Shown here piece by piece: positions 40,413-50,285 of a stretch of 64,000 nt of DNA. Positions within the stretch are counted from its first letter, which is position 1; each line of letters starts with the position of its first letter. The notes under the pieces are model-generated. The model was not told the origin of the DNA and searched no databases. It saw nothing but the letters and a program-made list of their open reading frames with translations. The stretch comes from Echinimonas agarilytica (GTDB lineage: Bacteria; Pseudomonadota; Gammaproteobacteria; Enterobacterales; Neiellaceae), in NCBI RefSeq assembly GCF_023703465.1, contig NZ_JAMQGP010000001.1, forward strand, positions 62,001 through 126,000. Direction: 5' to 3'. Position numbers and translations under genes: made by a program.

Positions 40413-41522
40413 ATGAAAGTAGGTTTTGTTGGTTGGCGTGGCATGGTGGGTTCCGTTTTGATGGAACGTATGTTGGTAGAAAATGATTTTGCTGATATCG
40501 AACCTATTTTCTTCACGACCTCAAATGTAGGTGGTCAGGGCCCTTCAATTGGAAAGGATATCCCTGCTTTAAAAGATGCCCACGACATTACTGAATTGAA
40601 ATCACTGGATGCGATTGTTTCTTGCCAAGGTGGCGACTACACCAAAGCTGTTTTCGCTGACTTACGCGCAGCGGGCTGGCAGGGATATTGGATTGATGCG
40701 GCATCGAGCCTGCGCATGGACGATGAAGCCATCATTGTGCTTGATCCTGTGAATGACCAAGTCATCCGTGATGGCTTAAGCCAAGGCGTTAAAAACTATA
40801 TTGGTGGTAACTGTACCGTGAGTTTGATGCTGATGGCGATTGGCGGCTTGTTTAATGCCGGCTTAGTGGAATGGGTTTCAGCAATGACCTATCAAGCTGC
40901 ATCAGGCGCAGGCGCAAAAAATATGCGCGAGCTCATTTCTCAAATGGGTGCCATTGAACACAACGTAGCCGATAAACTTGCCGATCCGGCCTCTGCGATT
41001 CTCGATATTGACCGACAAGTGGCAGACTTTATTCGTGGTGATGAATTGCCAACAGACCAATTTGGCGCGCCGCTTGCGGGTAGTTTGTTGCCTTGGATTG
41101 ATGTGCAACTTGAAAATGGTCAAAGCAAAGAAGAGTGGAAAGCGCAGGTTGAAACCAACAAGATCTTGCGTACAGGCGACGATTTGATTCCTGTGGATGG
41201 TACTTGTGTTCGTATTGGAGCGATGCGTTGTCATTCTCAAGCCTTGACCATCAAGCTCAAAAAAGACATTCCAATGGTTGAAATTGAATCAATTATTGCC
41301 AATGCCAACGATTGGGTGAAGGTTGTGCCGAATGACCGCGACGTAACCTTGCAAGAGTTGACGCCTGCAGCGGTAACCGGTCAGTTGCATGTACCTGTGG
41401 GACGCTTGCGTAAAATGAACATGGGCGGTGAGTACCTAAACGCATTTACTGTGGGTGATCAGTTGTTATGGGGCGCAGCAGAGCCATTGCGCCGCATGTT
41501 ACGTATTTTGCGCGAGGCGTAA
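40413..41522 (+). CDS. asd: Aspartate-semialdehyde dehydrogenase
   Basis: Second step of lysine, threonine, methionine and diaminopimelate synthesis: NADPH-dependent reduction of aspartyl phosphate. From the ATG at 40413 it is 369 residues (E. coli Asd 367) and begins [20 protein letters not shown], the NADP-binding start. The catalytic cysteine is in [16 protein letters not shown], the active-site His in [11 protein letters not shown]. An upstream in-frame start at 40362 would add 17 unlikely residues. It is followed by a terminator and is not in an obvious operon. Confidence 0.97.
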   Translation: MKVGFVGWRGMVGSVLMERMLVENDFADIEPIFFTTSNVGGQGPSIGKDIPALKDAHDITELKSLDAIVSCQGGDYTKAVFADLRAAGWQGYWIDAASSLRMDDEAIIVLDPVNDQVIRDGLSQGVKNYIGGNCTVSLMLMAIGGLFNAGLVEWVSAMTYQAASGAGAKNMRELISQMGAIEHNVADKLADPASAILDIDRQVADFIRGDELPTDQFGAPLAGSLLPWIDVQLENGQSKEEWKAQVETNKILRTGDDLIPVDGTCVRIGAMRCHSQALTIKLKKDIPMVEIESIIANANDWVKVVPNDRDVTLQELTPAAVTGQLHVPVGRLRKMNMGGEYLNAFTVGDQLLWGAAEPLRRMLRILREA

Positions 41523-41553
41523 TGACCTAAACGCAGTATCAGGTACACTCAAT

Positions 41554-41579
41554 AGGCGAGCCAACAGGCCCGCCTTTTT
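41554..41579 (+). terminator. Terminator after asd
   Basis: A stem AGGCGAGCC / GGCCCGCCT with one mismatch and an AACA loop is followed by T5, 32 bases after the asd stop. Confidence 0.8.
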
Positions 41580-41608
41580 ATTGCCTGAAATATGATGAAC
41601 GGAACCGC

Positions 41609-42244
41609 ATGAGTCAATCGCACACATTTACCCCAACAGCAGATGATTATATTGAGCAGCACAAGCAACGCCTGAATTACATGCCGTGGCTGTTTTACAC
41701 GCTCAAACCAAAGCAGTTAGTGTGGGCGCAACCGTGGCAAGACACCATTCAAACACGTTTGCAGGCACTCGAAACCGTCACCATTGCAGAGCGCTGCTTT
41801 GTTGCTGAGTCGGCGCGTATATTTGCTGAGCCGGGTCGCCAAATATCGATTGATGAACGATGCGCCATCGCGGCTGATTGCTTTATTCATGGCCCTATAA
41901 AGATGGGTCGTGAAGTTAGTATTAATCATGGCTGTAGCTTAGATGGAGGCCGTGCGGGTATTCGTATTGGTGATCGGACGCGTATTGCGAATTCGGTCAA
42001 AATTTATGCGTTTAATCATGGTATTTCTCTGGATACTCCCGTGTGGGAACAACCGGTCAGTAGCCAAGGTATTTGCATTGGCCAAGATGTTTGGATTGGT
42101 GCGTCGGTGTGCATTACCGATGGTGTGAACATTGGCGATCATGCTGTGGTCGGAATGGGAGCTGTAGTCACTAGAAATGTACCAGACTACGCCATTGTGG
42201 GTGGCAACCCGGCTCAAGTGATAGGCTCTCGATTGGATAAGTAG
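41609..42244 (+). CDS. Hexapeptide-repeat acyltransferase (maltose/galactoside O-acetyltransferase-like)
   Basis: Trimeric left-handed beta-helix acetyltransferase, 211 residues. Hexapeptide repeats run from about residue 75 to 200 ([12 protein letters not shown], then [20 protein letters not shown] and [21 protein letters not shown]), with the catalytic His in YAFNHGI and the family's end motif [10 protein letters not shown]. It may acetylate a sugar, LPS or antibiotic-like molecule. The N-terminal 70 residues are less typical. Stands alone after asd. Confidence 0.85.
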   Translation: MSQSHTFTPTADDYIEQHKQRLNYMPWLFYTLKPKQLVWAQPWQDTIQTRLQALETVTIAERCFVAESARIFAEPGRQISIDERCAIAADCFIHGPIKMGREVSINHGCSLDGGRAGIRIGDRTRIANSVKIYAFNHGISLDTPVWEQPVSSQGICIGQDVWIGASVCITDGVNIGDHAVVGMGAVVTRNVPDYAIVGGNPAQVIGSRLDK

Positions 42245-42249
42245 TTCAA

Positions 42250-42283
42250 CAGTGAACACCATCCTCCGTTACGGTGTTCACTG
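42250..42283. terminator. Hairpin between convergent genes
   Basis: A perfect 11-base stem (CAGTGAACACC at 42250-42260, GGTGTTCACTG at 42273-42283) with a 12-base loop lies between the acetyltransferase and the Vps62-like gene. No strong T run, so it may serve both strands weakly. Confidence 0.6.
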
Positions 42284-42311
42284 AGCTTATTACACTGATG
42301 GGCATGACTCG

Positions 42312-43136
42312 TTAGTAAATATCTAAATACAGCATGTCTTGAAGTGTCAGGTTCTCATCTTTCAAATAACTTGGGTTTCTTTGACAAGTATTCTCGGTAC
42401 CATCGATAATGCCGCCAATGACTTTACCGCCATCAGTCCGGCATACGCCTCGTTCATGTGGACGAAGATCGCGATTTAAAGGATTGGTAGAGCCCGGGAA
42501 TATAGAGCCTTGACCGATATCGTTGAGGGGAGCAACGCCGTTCGCCCATGTTTCTCCTGGGCCTCGCGGATCTTTCCAGTAGTAGCAATAGCCGCCGGTG
42601 AGAAACGTCCAGCCATCGGCGCTCGAACGAGAGCGTTGATCATGGTAGTTTCCATGCGAATATTTCCCAACGTAGACCACTGGATGTGTGCCGTCGAGCT
42701 CAACGTCTGACGCTTTGCGTGTGTAGCGTCCATTGTGTTGCCAGTAGGTGATATGAAAGAGTGCTTGGTCGACGAGGTGCAAGGTCATTGCTTCCCAATC
42801 ATCGTCATGGCCATTATCAACGGACGCGCAACCATTTTGATTACCGTAATAGGCCCAGTATGTAATCAATTGATGACTTTTCCCATTCACAACCTCTTGA
42901 TATTCTTCAACATAAACTGGGGGTTGTTGAGATTGAAAGTTAGAGCGGCTCAAGCATTGGCCACTATTGCTGCCTTGGTTAGGAGCTGTGGGCCAGCACT
43001 GTAAGTCAGACCGGAGTTTGTAAATGGGTCTGAAGTCTTCATAAACTCCAGCACTTGCGGGACTCATTGCTAACAGCGCATACATCGCAGCAGTTGCTGC
43101 ACACGAAGCAAGTTTTCGACTCATTTGAAAAAACAT
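42312..43136 (-). CDS. Secreted Vps62-like / NPP1-like protein
   Basis: A 274-residue exported protein with a signal peptide (about 30 residues, cleaved near SAG-VY). The body contains DNGHDDDWEAMTLHL, matching the H-x-DWE motif shared by Vps62-family and NPP1-like proteins, followed by THPVVYVGKYSHGNYHD, a second conserved histidine segment of Vps62-like domains. Six to eight cysteines suggest disulfides. Such proteins occur in bacteria and fungi with poorly known function; NPP1 relatives are plant toxins. The fold guess is from motif likeness. Its promoter carries a TAACCTGA-type palindrome. Confidence 0.6.
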   Translation of the reverse strand: MFFQMSRKLASCAATAAMYALLAMSPASAGVYEDFRPIYKLRSDLQCWPTAPNQGSNSGQCLSRSNFQSQQPPVYVEEYQEVVNGKSHQLITYWAYYGNQNGCASVDNGHDDDWEAMTLHLVDQALFHITYWQHNGRYTRKASDVELDGTHPVVYVGKYSHGNYHDQRSRSSADGWTFLTGGYCYYWKDPRGPGETWANGVAPLNDIGQGSIFPGSTNPLNRDLRPHERGVCRTDGGKVIGGIIDGTENTCQRNPSYLKDENLTLQDMLYLDIY

Positions 43137-43158
43137 TCGTAGTTCCTTTCCAAATAAT

Positions 43159-43176
43159 TAACCTGATCTCAGGTTA
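43159..43176. promoter_or_regulatory. 18-bp palindrome upstream of the Vps62-like gene
   Basis: TAACCTGA (43159-43166) and TCAGGTTA (43169-43176) form a perfect inverted repeat with a two-base centre, 23-40 bases before the start codon. Too tight to form a hairpin well, so a protein-binding site is more likely. The outer half-sites resemble those before the GH43 gene. Confidence 0.5.
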
Positions 43177-43284
43177 GGCGATAGGGTGTACCGTTTGCTG
43201 ACGGCATACAGGTAGAGGCGAAATGATTCAGGAGGGGGACGAGGTTTTTAATGAAGTATTTTTTAAGTCAATATGACAGCTTGA

Positions 43285-44031
43285 TTATTGGTGGTAAAAG
43301 CGGCCATGTTCGAGGAAATATAGGGTTTGTGAAGCGACTTCCTTGTTATAACGCATCATTGAATGGCTAACATCCAACGCAATGAAATCAGCCATGTTGG
43401 GCAAATGCGTTTCTGCTACGGCCACTAGTCCGTCATTTGGCTCGTTAAATATTGCATTACTCGCTAGCCAGCCGTTCGTACCCGCGATAATTCCGGCTTG
43501 GAACGATGGTGTGGCAAGACGATTAGGAAAGCTTGTTGGATCTGTGCTTAATGACAACGTTGCTGGCCCCAGCCAATGGAACCAAGCGTAATGTTGAAAG
43601 TGATTGACGATTTGGGTGCCTGAATTGGGGGTTCCCATCATGACAACGCGGCCTAGTTTTTCATTCAACTTTTGGCTTTCTGGTTGTGCTAAATAGGCAC
43701 GGATCACCAAGCCGCCCAAGGAATGGCCTATAAAATGAACGGTTGAAGCGTGCTTGCAACATTCGTCGAGCTGCTCAACGACAGACTCAATGATATCGTC
43801 TGGCTCAGCCCGAAGGGATGAGTAGTCCAGAGTGATCACCGAGTAACCTGCGCGTGATAGGCGTGATTCGAGCAACCACATCGCTTTGCCACTTCGGCCT
43901 AAACCATGAATCAAAATGACCGTCTGTTGCGAGTTGGGCAGCGCCTCTGTGGTCGATGCGGTTGCAGTGGGGTTAATCCATAAAAAACTCAGCAATACAA
44001 TGGCATATATAGGTGAAAAGATTGCCCGCAT
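43285..44031 (-). CDS. Secreted alpha/beta hydrolase, lipase-like
   Basis: A 248-residue exported hydrolase: signal peptide (MRAIFSPIYAIVLLSFLWIN, cleaved near TAS), oxyanion loop VILIHGLGRSGKAMW and nucleophile elbow GHSLGGLV. The rest resembles short triacylglycerol lipases and PGAP1-like esterases. The catalytic His is probably in DVSHSMMR near the C-terminus. Stands between the Vps62-like and CpdB-like genes, with independent spacing. Substrate unknown; lipid ester hydrolysis is the family expectation. Confidence 0.85.
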   Translation of the reverse strand: MRAIFSPIYAIVLLSFLWINPTATASTTEALPNSQQTVILIHGLGRSGKAMWLLESRLSRAGYSVITLDYSSLRAEPDDIIESVVEQLDECCKHASTVHFIGHSLGGLVIRAYLAQPESQKLNEKLGRVVMMGTPNSGTQIVNHFQHYAWFHWLGPATLSLSTDPTSFPNRLATPSFQAGIIAGTNGWLASNAIFNEPNDGLVAVAETHLPNMADFIALDVSHSMMRYNKEVASQTLYFLEHGRFYHQ

Positions 44032-44107
44032 AGTCCATTATTTCCATTCCTAGTGAGCCTATATGGTACGCGCTTATCGTTTATTTTGAAACGCGCCATG
44101 AGCAAAC

Positions 44108-46054
44108 TCAGTTCACATTGAGGATAAATTCAGACAGTTTATTCACCTCTTTGCCATGCGGCTGCAGTGACTCTGGAGCAATGGATTTAGCAATCGACGA
44201 TGTTTGATAAATGACTTTGGCTTTGCCGAATGTATTCGCGAAACTCCAGTTTCCATCGGCTTTGGGATTGAACTCTGGGGCAGTTAAATAAGCGCCAACG
44301 ACATCTCGATTTTTATCAGGCGCATGAATGACTATGTTGGAGCCGTCTAAATTTGGGAAATGCCCCCCACCTGCTGCTCGATAGTTGTTTGTAGCCACTA
44401 AAAACTCGTGTGTTAATGGTAAGGATTGACCGTTGAATGTAGGGTTTACAATTCGATGTGCGCTGGCATCGACGAGTTTTCCATCGAGGTTGTAACGGCT
44501 GGGTTGCGTCACATCAATTTGATACTCAATGCCATCAATCACATCAAAATTATAAGATGCAAAATCGCGATTAATCAGTGGCTGTAGAGTACCTTGAGTG
44601 GGGTCAATTTGATTGAATTGTCCGGCTGATCGCTCCAACCATTCCAGCACTTGGGCACCTGTTACTTTCACGACTTTTAAGTCGTTGGGGTAGACGTAAA
44701 GGTCTTTGAGGTTGATAAGGGCAATATCGCCAACAGGAATATCAGTGTAATAGTCAGCCCCACTTCGGCCACCTGATTTAAATGGTGCTGCCGCAGAAAG
44801 TACCGGCAACGCGTGAAATTCGGTACCGCGCACAGCGCGCTGAGCATATAAGCGCTGGGCATTGTTAACGAGTTGAATCGAAGGATCGTCTTGTACCAAG
44901 GCAAAATAGCTGTGAATACGAATCGGCGTACTTCCTACTTTTTGGCGCATATAGATCAGAGTCGCTTCATGTTCTTGGGCGATTGCAGCATTGATGTGTT
45001 GATCGGCTTCTACTAACGCCACACTCTCACCATTGACGCGTTTGGCAATCGCTCTGACAGAAGATTGACTTTGAGTCACTTGCCAGCCTTGTTTTGCCTT
45101 CGATAAGGTTAAATCGATTATTCCTAAATGACTGCCCCAATAGCCCGGCATTACGCTTGCTACTCCGAATACTGTGCCTTTGTCGCTGTCGACACCGGCA
45201 TACTTGGCAATGGTTGGATCGCCAGGAAATACGCGGTGTGAATGACCAAACATAATGGCATTGATGCTGGGGACTTGAGCTAAGTAATATGTGGCGTTCT
45301 CATCCATGCCTTCTCGCGGCGTGTCATATAAACCGCTGTGGGGAATCGCAATAACGATATCAGCCCCCTTTAGTTTCATTTCTGGCACCAATCGTTTGGC
45401 CGTTTCGACAATGTCTTTGGCAATGACTTTGCCGCGTAAATGATCCATATCCCACAATGTAATTTGAGGCGGAGTAAAGCCGATATAGCCAATATTCAGA
45501 GTGTGTTCTTTACCTTGAGTGTCGATGACGGTCTTTGGTTGAATTATGTAGGGAGAGAGGTAGTGTTCATCGTTGTTTGGGTTGTCATCTCCGTCATCTA
45601 AATACACATTCGCTGAGATATAAGGGAAGTTGGCACCTGATAAGGCTTGGTCTAGAAAGGGAAGTCCAAAATTGAACTCATGGTTGCCCAAGTTGCCCAC
45701 ATCGTAATTGAGTGGATTCATCGCTCGATACGCAGCATGAGTTTGACCCGGCGAAAGCCCCTGTTGATAAGCGATATAGTCGCCCAGTGGCGAGCCTTGA
45801 ATTAAATCTCCGTTGTCGACCAATACCGAATTTTTAACCTCGCTGCGGGCTTGATGAATTAGCGGTGCCACACGAGAGAGCCCCACAGCGTTGCTTTGCT
45901 GATCACGGTAGTAATCATAATCGGTCAAATGCATATGGATATCTGTAGTTTCTAATATTCGCAACTTGATCTGAGGCGAATCAACGTTGGCCCGAGTCGA
46001 AAAGGTCAATACGAGACTGACAATAAATAAAGCGTAGTAGCGGTTCCAGTTCAT
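44108..46054 (-). CDS. cpdB: 2',3'-cyclic-nucleotide phosphodiesterase / 3'-nucleotidase (CpdB-like)
   Basis: Periplasmic bifunctional enzyme that salvages nucleotides, 648 residues. Metal-binding motifs run in order: LETTDIHMHLTDYDYYRD, DNGDLIQGSPLGDY, LGNHEFNFGL, and GHSHRVFPG; the C-terminal 5'-nucleotidase domain follows from about residue 370 with GGRSGADYYTDIP and an AAGGGHFPN substrate loop. The signal peptide is at the N-terminus. Length and domain order match E. coli CpdB (647). It is divergent from the propeller protein gene. Confidence 0.95.
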   Translation of the reverse strand: MNWNRYYALFIVSLVLTFSTRANVDSPQIKLRILETTDIHMHLTDYDYYRDQQSNAVGLSRVAPLIHQARSEVKNSVLVDNGDLIQGSPLGDYIAYQQGLSPGQTHAAYRAMNPLNYDVGNLGNHEFNFGLPFLDQALSGANFPYISANVYLDDGDDNPNNDEHYLSPYIIQPKTVIDTQGKEHTLNIGYIGFTPPQITLWDMDHLRGKVIAKDIVETAKRLVPEMKLKGADIVIAIPHSGLYDTPREGMDENATYYLAQVPSINAIMFGHSHRVFPGDPTIAKYAGVDSDKGTVFGVASVMPGYWGSHLGIIDLTLSKAKQGWQVTQSQSSVRAIAKRVNGESVALVEADQHINAAIAQEHEATLIYMRQKVGSTPIRIHSYFALVQDDPSIQLVNNAQRLYAQRAVRGTEFHALPVLSAAAPFKSGGRSGADYYTDIPVGDIALINLKDLYVYPNDLKVVKVTGAQVLEWLERSAGQFNQIDPTQGTLQPLINRDFASYNFDVIDGIEYQIDVTQPSRYNLDGKLVDASAHRIVNPTFNGQSLPLTHEFLVATNNYRAAGGGHFPNLDGSNIVIHAPDKNRDVVGAYLTAPEFNPKADGNWSFANTFGKAKVIYQTSSIAKSIAPESLQPHGKEVNKLSEFILNVN

Positions 46055-46353
46055 GTTTCAACTCTTAGCTTTGATGGGCAAGATGCCGATGAGGTTTGGT
46101 CTTTGAGAGTCACACAAATGTTGTGCGCTCACCTATTAATGTTTAGGTCAAACGAGCTATTAATCTATCAATGTCATATTGCACGCTAATGAAGCGGGGT
46201 TAAATATGAATCTTATGTGACTTAATGACCGAATTTAGTGGGATCAAAAAGCTAATTCTAATTTGCAGTGTTAACATTGATATAACAAGTGTTACGTTAT
46301 GTCATCTTTTGTTGAAGACTTGAAGTCTGCTGACGCACTCAGCAAGGAAATGT
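46055..46353. other. Divergent intergenic region, no clear element
   Basis: About 300 bases between cpdB and the propeller gene. A direct repeat of AGTGTTA near 46266 and 46289 is the only pattern noticed. No RNA gene or terminator seen. Confidence 0.4.
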
Positions 46354-47604
46354 ATGTCATCTCAAGTGAACGTTTTACAAACCCCTCTTTGGACCGCAAC
46401 GCCTACGGCAGGTACTCAAATTAACTCGAGCGCAGTGAGTGACAATGGCGAGGTGGCTGTTGTTGGTACTTCGAGTGAGTATGATTCAGGTGATTTTTCA
46501 GTGTTTTGTTATGACCAAACTGGCGCATTGAAATGGCAGCAACCCATCGCAGATCAGCGTGTTTATCAAGGCGTGTTTTGGGTTGCGGTCAGCGGTAATG
46601 GTCAGATTGCAGCGGCGGGAGGGGAAACCTCAAAAAGCGGCAGTCAGCGTGGCTTTTTGAATGTCTACTCTGTGTCATCGGGCGAAGTACTCTATAGCGC
46701 TAAATTACCCTCTCGTGTGAATCAGATATGTTTGTCTCAAAGTGGCTTGCATATGCTGGTGGCCTATGGCGATTCGTTGCAATTGTACACGCGCCAAAAT
46801 AACACCTATGTACTCACTGATACTGAGACGTTCGAAGGTCAATCATGCAATAGCTGCGCACTATCGAGCGCTGGCAATATGGCTGCGGCAAGTGTGGTGA
46901 ATTACCACGACTCTGATACCGCGAGTACATTATCAGAGACCGGCCGTATTGTTGCTTATTATGTGCTGAATGACCGCCTGAAAGTTGCGCTCGACTACCC
47001 TGTTCTGGTTGCCACTATGCGCGTTGCAATGAGTGCGGACGGTGAGTTCTTTGGCGCTTCACTTCATAACGGCCACTGTATTGCATTTGACTCAACCTGT
47101 TTTGAGTCCGGTCAATGCTTATGGCAATTTGCGCCGGCGGGGTATTCGTTAAGTGTCGCCTATGGCATTGCTGTCGCGCGCGACAAGAACGGTGATTGTT
47201 ACTTAGCATGTGGCGCAAATTTGTATACTGATGAAAGTGCGCCTGCAACCGCACCTTTGGGGGTCTTATACCTGGTGAAGTCTAAAACTGTTGGGTCGAG
47301 CCAGCACGCAGATTTACAGTGGTGTTGCCCAATCCAATACTCTCCAAATCCTGGCGTGAATATGGATGTGGCGGGGACTTATGTCACCGCGACTGATGGA
47401 GCACCCGATTTTAGCCATAGCCCGACGCCCTCACAAGAGTCACCCGGAAACTTCTATTTATTTGACCGTCAAGCTGGGATGCAAATCGGACAATATCAAA
47501 CGTCTCAGATGAATTGGCCGATGGCAATTACAGCAAATGGGCAATACCTGTTTGGTGCTAGTGATAATGGCACGGCCTACTATTGGAAAACGGCCGACGC
47601 ATAA
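46354..47604 (+). CDS. Cytoplasmic beta-propeller protein (PQQ/WD40-like)
   Basis: A 416-residue protein without signal peptide or membrane helix, preceded by an AAGGA ribosome site. Repeated units such as AVSDNGEVAVVGTSSEYDSG, FSVFCYDQTGALKW and AITANGQYLFGASDNGTAYY give a six- or seven-blade propeller of the PQQ or WD40 type, with many small residues and no obvious catalytic motif. It is separated by only four bases from a MASE1-GGDEF diguanylate cyclase, so the two are probably one operon; the propeller may be a protein-protein partner or sensor for it. Function not recognised. Confidence 0.75.
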   Translation: MSSQVNVLQTPLWTATPTAGTQINSSAVSDNGEVAVVGTSSEYDSGDFSVFCYDQTGALKWQQPIADQRVYQGVFWVAVSGNGQIAAAGGETSKSGSQRGFLNVYSVSSGEVLYSAKLPSRVNQICLSQSGLHMLVAYGDSLQLYTRQNNTYVLTDTETFEGQSCNSCALSSAGNMAAASVVNYHDSDTASTLSETGRIVAYYVLNDRLKVALDYPVLVATMRVAMSADGEFFGASLHNGHCIAFDSTCFESGQCLWQFAPAGYSLSVAYGIAVARDKNGDCYLACGANLYTDESAPATAPLGVLYLVKSKTVGSSQHADLQWCCPIQYSPNPGVNMDVAGTYVTATDGAPDFSHSPTPSQESPGNFYLFDRQAGMQIGQYQTSQMNWPMAITANGQYLFGASDNGTAYYWKTADA

Positions 47605-47608
47605 CCTC

Positions 47609-49072
47609 ATGAGTGATTTGTCCATACAATTTTCAATACGCGATAAGCTAACCGCAATCCAGTCATATGTGTTGAAACACGGGCTTGTTCAAGCAGCGCT
47701 GTTTATTGCCGCATGGTTGATTGTATTTGGTTCTGGTGCGTTGTTGGATGTGGTTAACTACGCCAGCCTTTGGTTTCCAGCCGCAGGGTTAACGTTTGCA
47801 GTATTGGTTGTGGTTGGGTGGCGATCCATACTGCCGCTCATGTTTTGCGCAGTGGTTGGTACCTTTTGGACCGACAGCATTTATGGTTTGAATACGCCAC
47901 CCGATGAGCTCTTTGTGACGGGGATTTTATTTGGTGTAGGGCATATCGCTAGCTATTATATTGGCGCGAGATTGTTACTGTATATCTCTGACACATCACT
48001 GCAAAATTTACCGCGTTTAGCAACATGTTTCCTTATTTTAAGTGCTGTTTGTTCATTTTTGGCGACTATTTCTGTACTCACTGCGCTAGTGTGGAGTGGT
48101 GCAATAGATGATGGCTCTCATGTTGATACTTGGCTGCCGTTTTGGATTGGAGATCTAGCGGGCATGGCCGTCACAGCTCCGATATTTTGCTTTATTATCG
48201 CTAAGTTATACCCGCATCCTAAATTCTGGATTGGTGAACACTTAAATCAAAAGAGCACCACCAGCTTTACTGAATTTTTGTACAAGTGCAGTTTGGGCTT
48301 GGGGCTATTGTTGGTTGTGATGTTGTTGGCATCAATTTCTGAGGCGCCAGAAGCCGCGTATGCTGCGTTTTTCTTAATATTGCCTCAAATGTGGATTACT
48401 TATACTGAAACCCCGTTGCGAACATCGTTGAGTCTTGCGTTGCTCAGCTTAGCGATTGCTTTGTTGGTCACGCCATTTGATGTCATGCAGTTTGCATTGG
48501 TATATCAATTTGTTATTTGTGTGGTGGCTGCGACGACTCTCTACGGGTTAGCGGTGCCAGCCCTTATTGCTGATAATCGGGCCTTGCGAGGCATGGTGTT
48601 AAAAGACTCTCTAACGCAAACAACATCGCGCAACGAATTGATCAATCGCGTTGAAAAAGAGTTGAAGCAGGCTCAGCGTCAAAAATCGGAGTTGTGCCTA
48701 ATTGTATTCGATCTAGACAAGTTTAAGCACATTAACGACAAATTTGGTCATGTTGCGGGCGATAGAGCGCTGATCTCTGCTGCTGATTGTGCCAAAGACT
48801 GCCTTAGAGAGACTGATATTTTAGGTCGCTTTGGTGGCGACGAATTTGTAGTGGTATTGCCGTTTACGTCGGCAGATGCGGCTGTGTTAACAGCTGAGCG
48901 TATTCGTTTGAGATTAACCCAAGTGACAGTCGATCATGGCGTCACATTAAGCGGTAGCTTTGGCGTCAGTGCTGTCACTGGTGTTGACAGTTTTAATCGC
49001 GCATTTGAACGGGCAGATAAAGCTTTGTATCGAGCTAAAGATTTGGGTCGTAACCAAGTGTGCTGTATGTGA
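47609..49072 (+). CDS. MASE1-domain diguanylate cyclase
   Basis: Membrane-bound cyclic di-GMP synthase of 487 residues from the ATG at 47609. An N-terminal MASE1-type sensor with eight or so membrane helices (LWFPAAGLTFAVLVVVGW near residue 50) fills about residues 20-320; the GGDEF domain follows with RFGGDEFVVVLP and an I-site RETD five residues earlier, so it is probably catalytically active and feedback-controlled. A reading frame start at 47537 lies inside the upstream gene and is less likely. The tight spacing to the propeller gene suggests co-translation. Confidence 0.9.
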   Translation: MSDLSIQFSIRDKLTAIQSYVLKHGLVQAALFIAAWLIVFGSGALLDVVNYASLWFPAAGLTFAVLVVVGWRSILPLMFCAVVGTFWTDSIYGLNTPPDELFVTGILFGVGHIASYYIGARLLLYISDTSLQNLPRLATCFLILSAVCSFLATISVLTALVWSGAIDDGSHVDTWLPFWIGDLAGMAVTAPIFCFIIAKLYPHPKFWIGEHLNQKSTTSFTEFLYKCSLGLGLLLVVMLLASISEAPEAAYAAFFLILPQMWITYTETPLRTSLSLALLSLAIALLVTPFDVMQFALVYQFVICVVAATTLYGLAVPALIADNRALRGMVLKDSLTQTTSRNELINRVEKELKQAQRQKSELCLIVFDLDKFKHINDKFGHVAGDRALISAADCAKDCLRETDILGRFGGDEFVVVLPFTSADAAVLTAERIRLRLTQVTVDHGVTLSGSFGVSAVTGVDSFNRAFERADKALYRAKDLGRNQVCCM

Positions 49073-49538
49073 TGCCTTGCCAGTTTTGTTGCATATGTTG
49101 CTCACAGATTTAATGTTGAATGCTCTAAATGGTTGGCTACGATTGCTCGTATGTATAAACATTGGTTTTAAATTTATTTTAAGTTGGAATCTTTCTATTA
49201 AGTATTTTTGGTGTAAGTGAGTGCTCACTGGGTGGGGTTTAATTGAGTGCTTCAAAGTGTCAATACGTTGAAGTATAGACATATTTTTCAGCCACCGCTG
49301 GTGAAGTCTTGTGTCAATTTTTAGTGGGCTTTATCTAAATTGAAACGTTTAAGTCGTTTTATAATTTGTATTGTGAATCGTCCATGCTGTGGCTCTAATA
49401 GGAAACCAATCTAATATGGACTGTATTTGGCATTGCCTAATGACGCTTAGCTCATTATATTTGCGCACAATCTGATTCTTTAACGTCGTAATGATGCGCG
49501 GCATTTTTGAACAATACGGGAATATGGAGTTTTAGAAC
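49073..49538. other. Intergenic region before the TetR regulator
   Basis: A 466-base AT-rich gap on the same strand. I see no hairpin, repeat or short ORF that I would defend, only promoter-like AT-rich tracts before the TetR gene. Confidence 0.4.
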
Positions 49539-50216
49539 ATGCTGAAAGCCGAATCTGATTTCGATCCGACAGAAACGCCTACGGGTAAGTATAAAGCCGG
49601 TAAGATTCGTGATCGTAATATTAATGCGATTATTGAAGCTGCAGCTGAAGAGTTTGTTCAAAATGGATTTAAGGGCACGAGTATTCAAGCGATTGCTGAT
49701 CGTGCTGATATCCCCAAGGCAAATGTGCATTATTACTTTAAAAGTAAGTCGAACTTGTACATTGCGGTGATTGACAACTTATTGCAGCTTTGGAACGATT
49801 TCTTTAACACAATCAACGAAGATGATGACCCTGCGGTAGAACTTGACCAGTTTATTCGGCAAAAAGTGATGATGTCTTACACCCATCCTCGCTCGTCAAA
49901 ATTATTTGCTATGGAGATCATCCAAGGCGCTCCTCATCTCAAAGAGTACTTACGTTCGGATTTGCGTCAGTGGGTTCGCGAGCGCGCCAAAGTGATCGAC
50001 AGTTGGATTGCTCAAGGGAAAATGGACAAGGTTGATCCCGCTTATCTTATCTTCTTGATTTGGTCTTCTACTCAGCATTACGCAGATTTTGATACGCAAG
50101 TACTAACGCTGATGAACCGCGCTGAGTTTGAGTTGGATATGATTGAAGGTATTTCGAATTTTTTAAGTTCAGTGATTTTGAAAGGCTGCGGTTTAACGCC
50201 CCCAACAAAGAGCTGA
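49539..50216 (+). CDS. TetR-family regulator, RutR-like
   Basis: A 225-residue transcription repressor. The N-terminal helix-turn-helix is GTSIQAIADRADIPKANVHYYF, and the C-terminal ligand domain has the RutR/YcdC pattern (QKVMMSYTHPRSSKLFAMEI, then YLRSDLRQWVRERAKVIDSW). RutR in E. coli controls pyrimidine degradation and responds to uracil; relatives often control purine or pyrimidine catabolism. No rut genes are visible here, so the regulon is unclear. It is convergent with the GH43 gene behind a strong terminator. Confidence 0.88.
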   Translation: MLKAESDFDPTETPTGKYKAGKIRDRNINAIIEAAAEEFVQNGFKGTSIQAIADRADIPKANVHYYFKSKSNLYIAVIDNLLQLWNDFFNTINEDDDPAVELDQFIRQKVMMSYTHPRSSKLFAMEIIQGAPHLKEYLRSDLRQWVRERAKVIDSWIAQGKMDKVDPAYLIFLIWSSTQHYADFDTQVLTLMNRAEFELDMIEGISNFLSSVILKGCGLTPPTKS

Positions 50217-50241
50217 TGTCAGAGCTCGCATCAATTCTTTG

Positions 50242-50275
50242 AAAGCCCGCGTCATAGCTCTGACGCGGGCTTTTT
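50242..50275. terminator. Bidirectional terminator between TetR and GH43 genes
   Basis: A perfect 13-base stem (AAAGCCCGCGTCA at 50242-50254, TGACGCGGGCTTT from 50261) with a six-base loop and T5 on the plus-strand side separates the convergent genes. Confidence 0.9.
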
Positions 50276-50285
50276 CGATCAGGCC

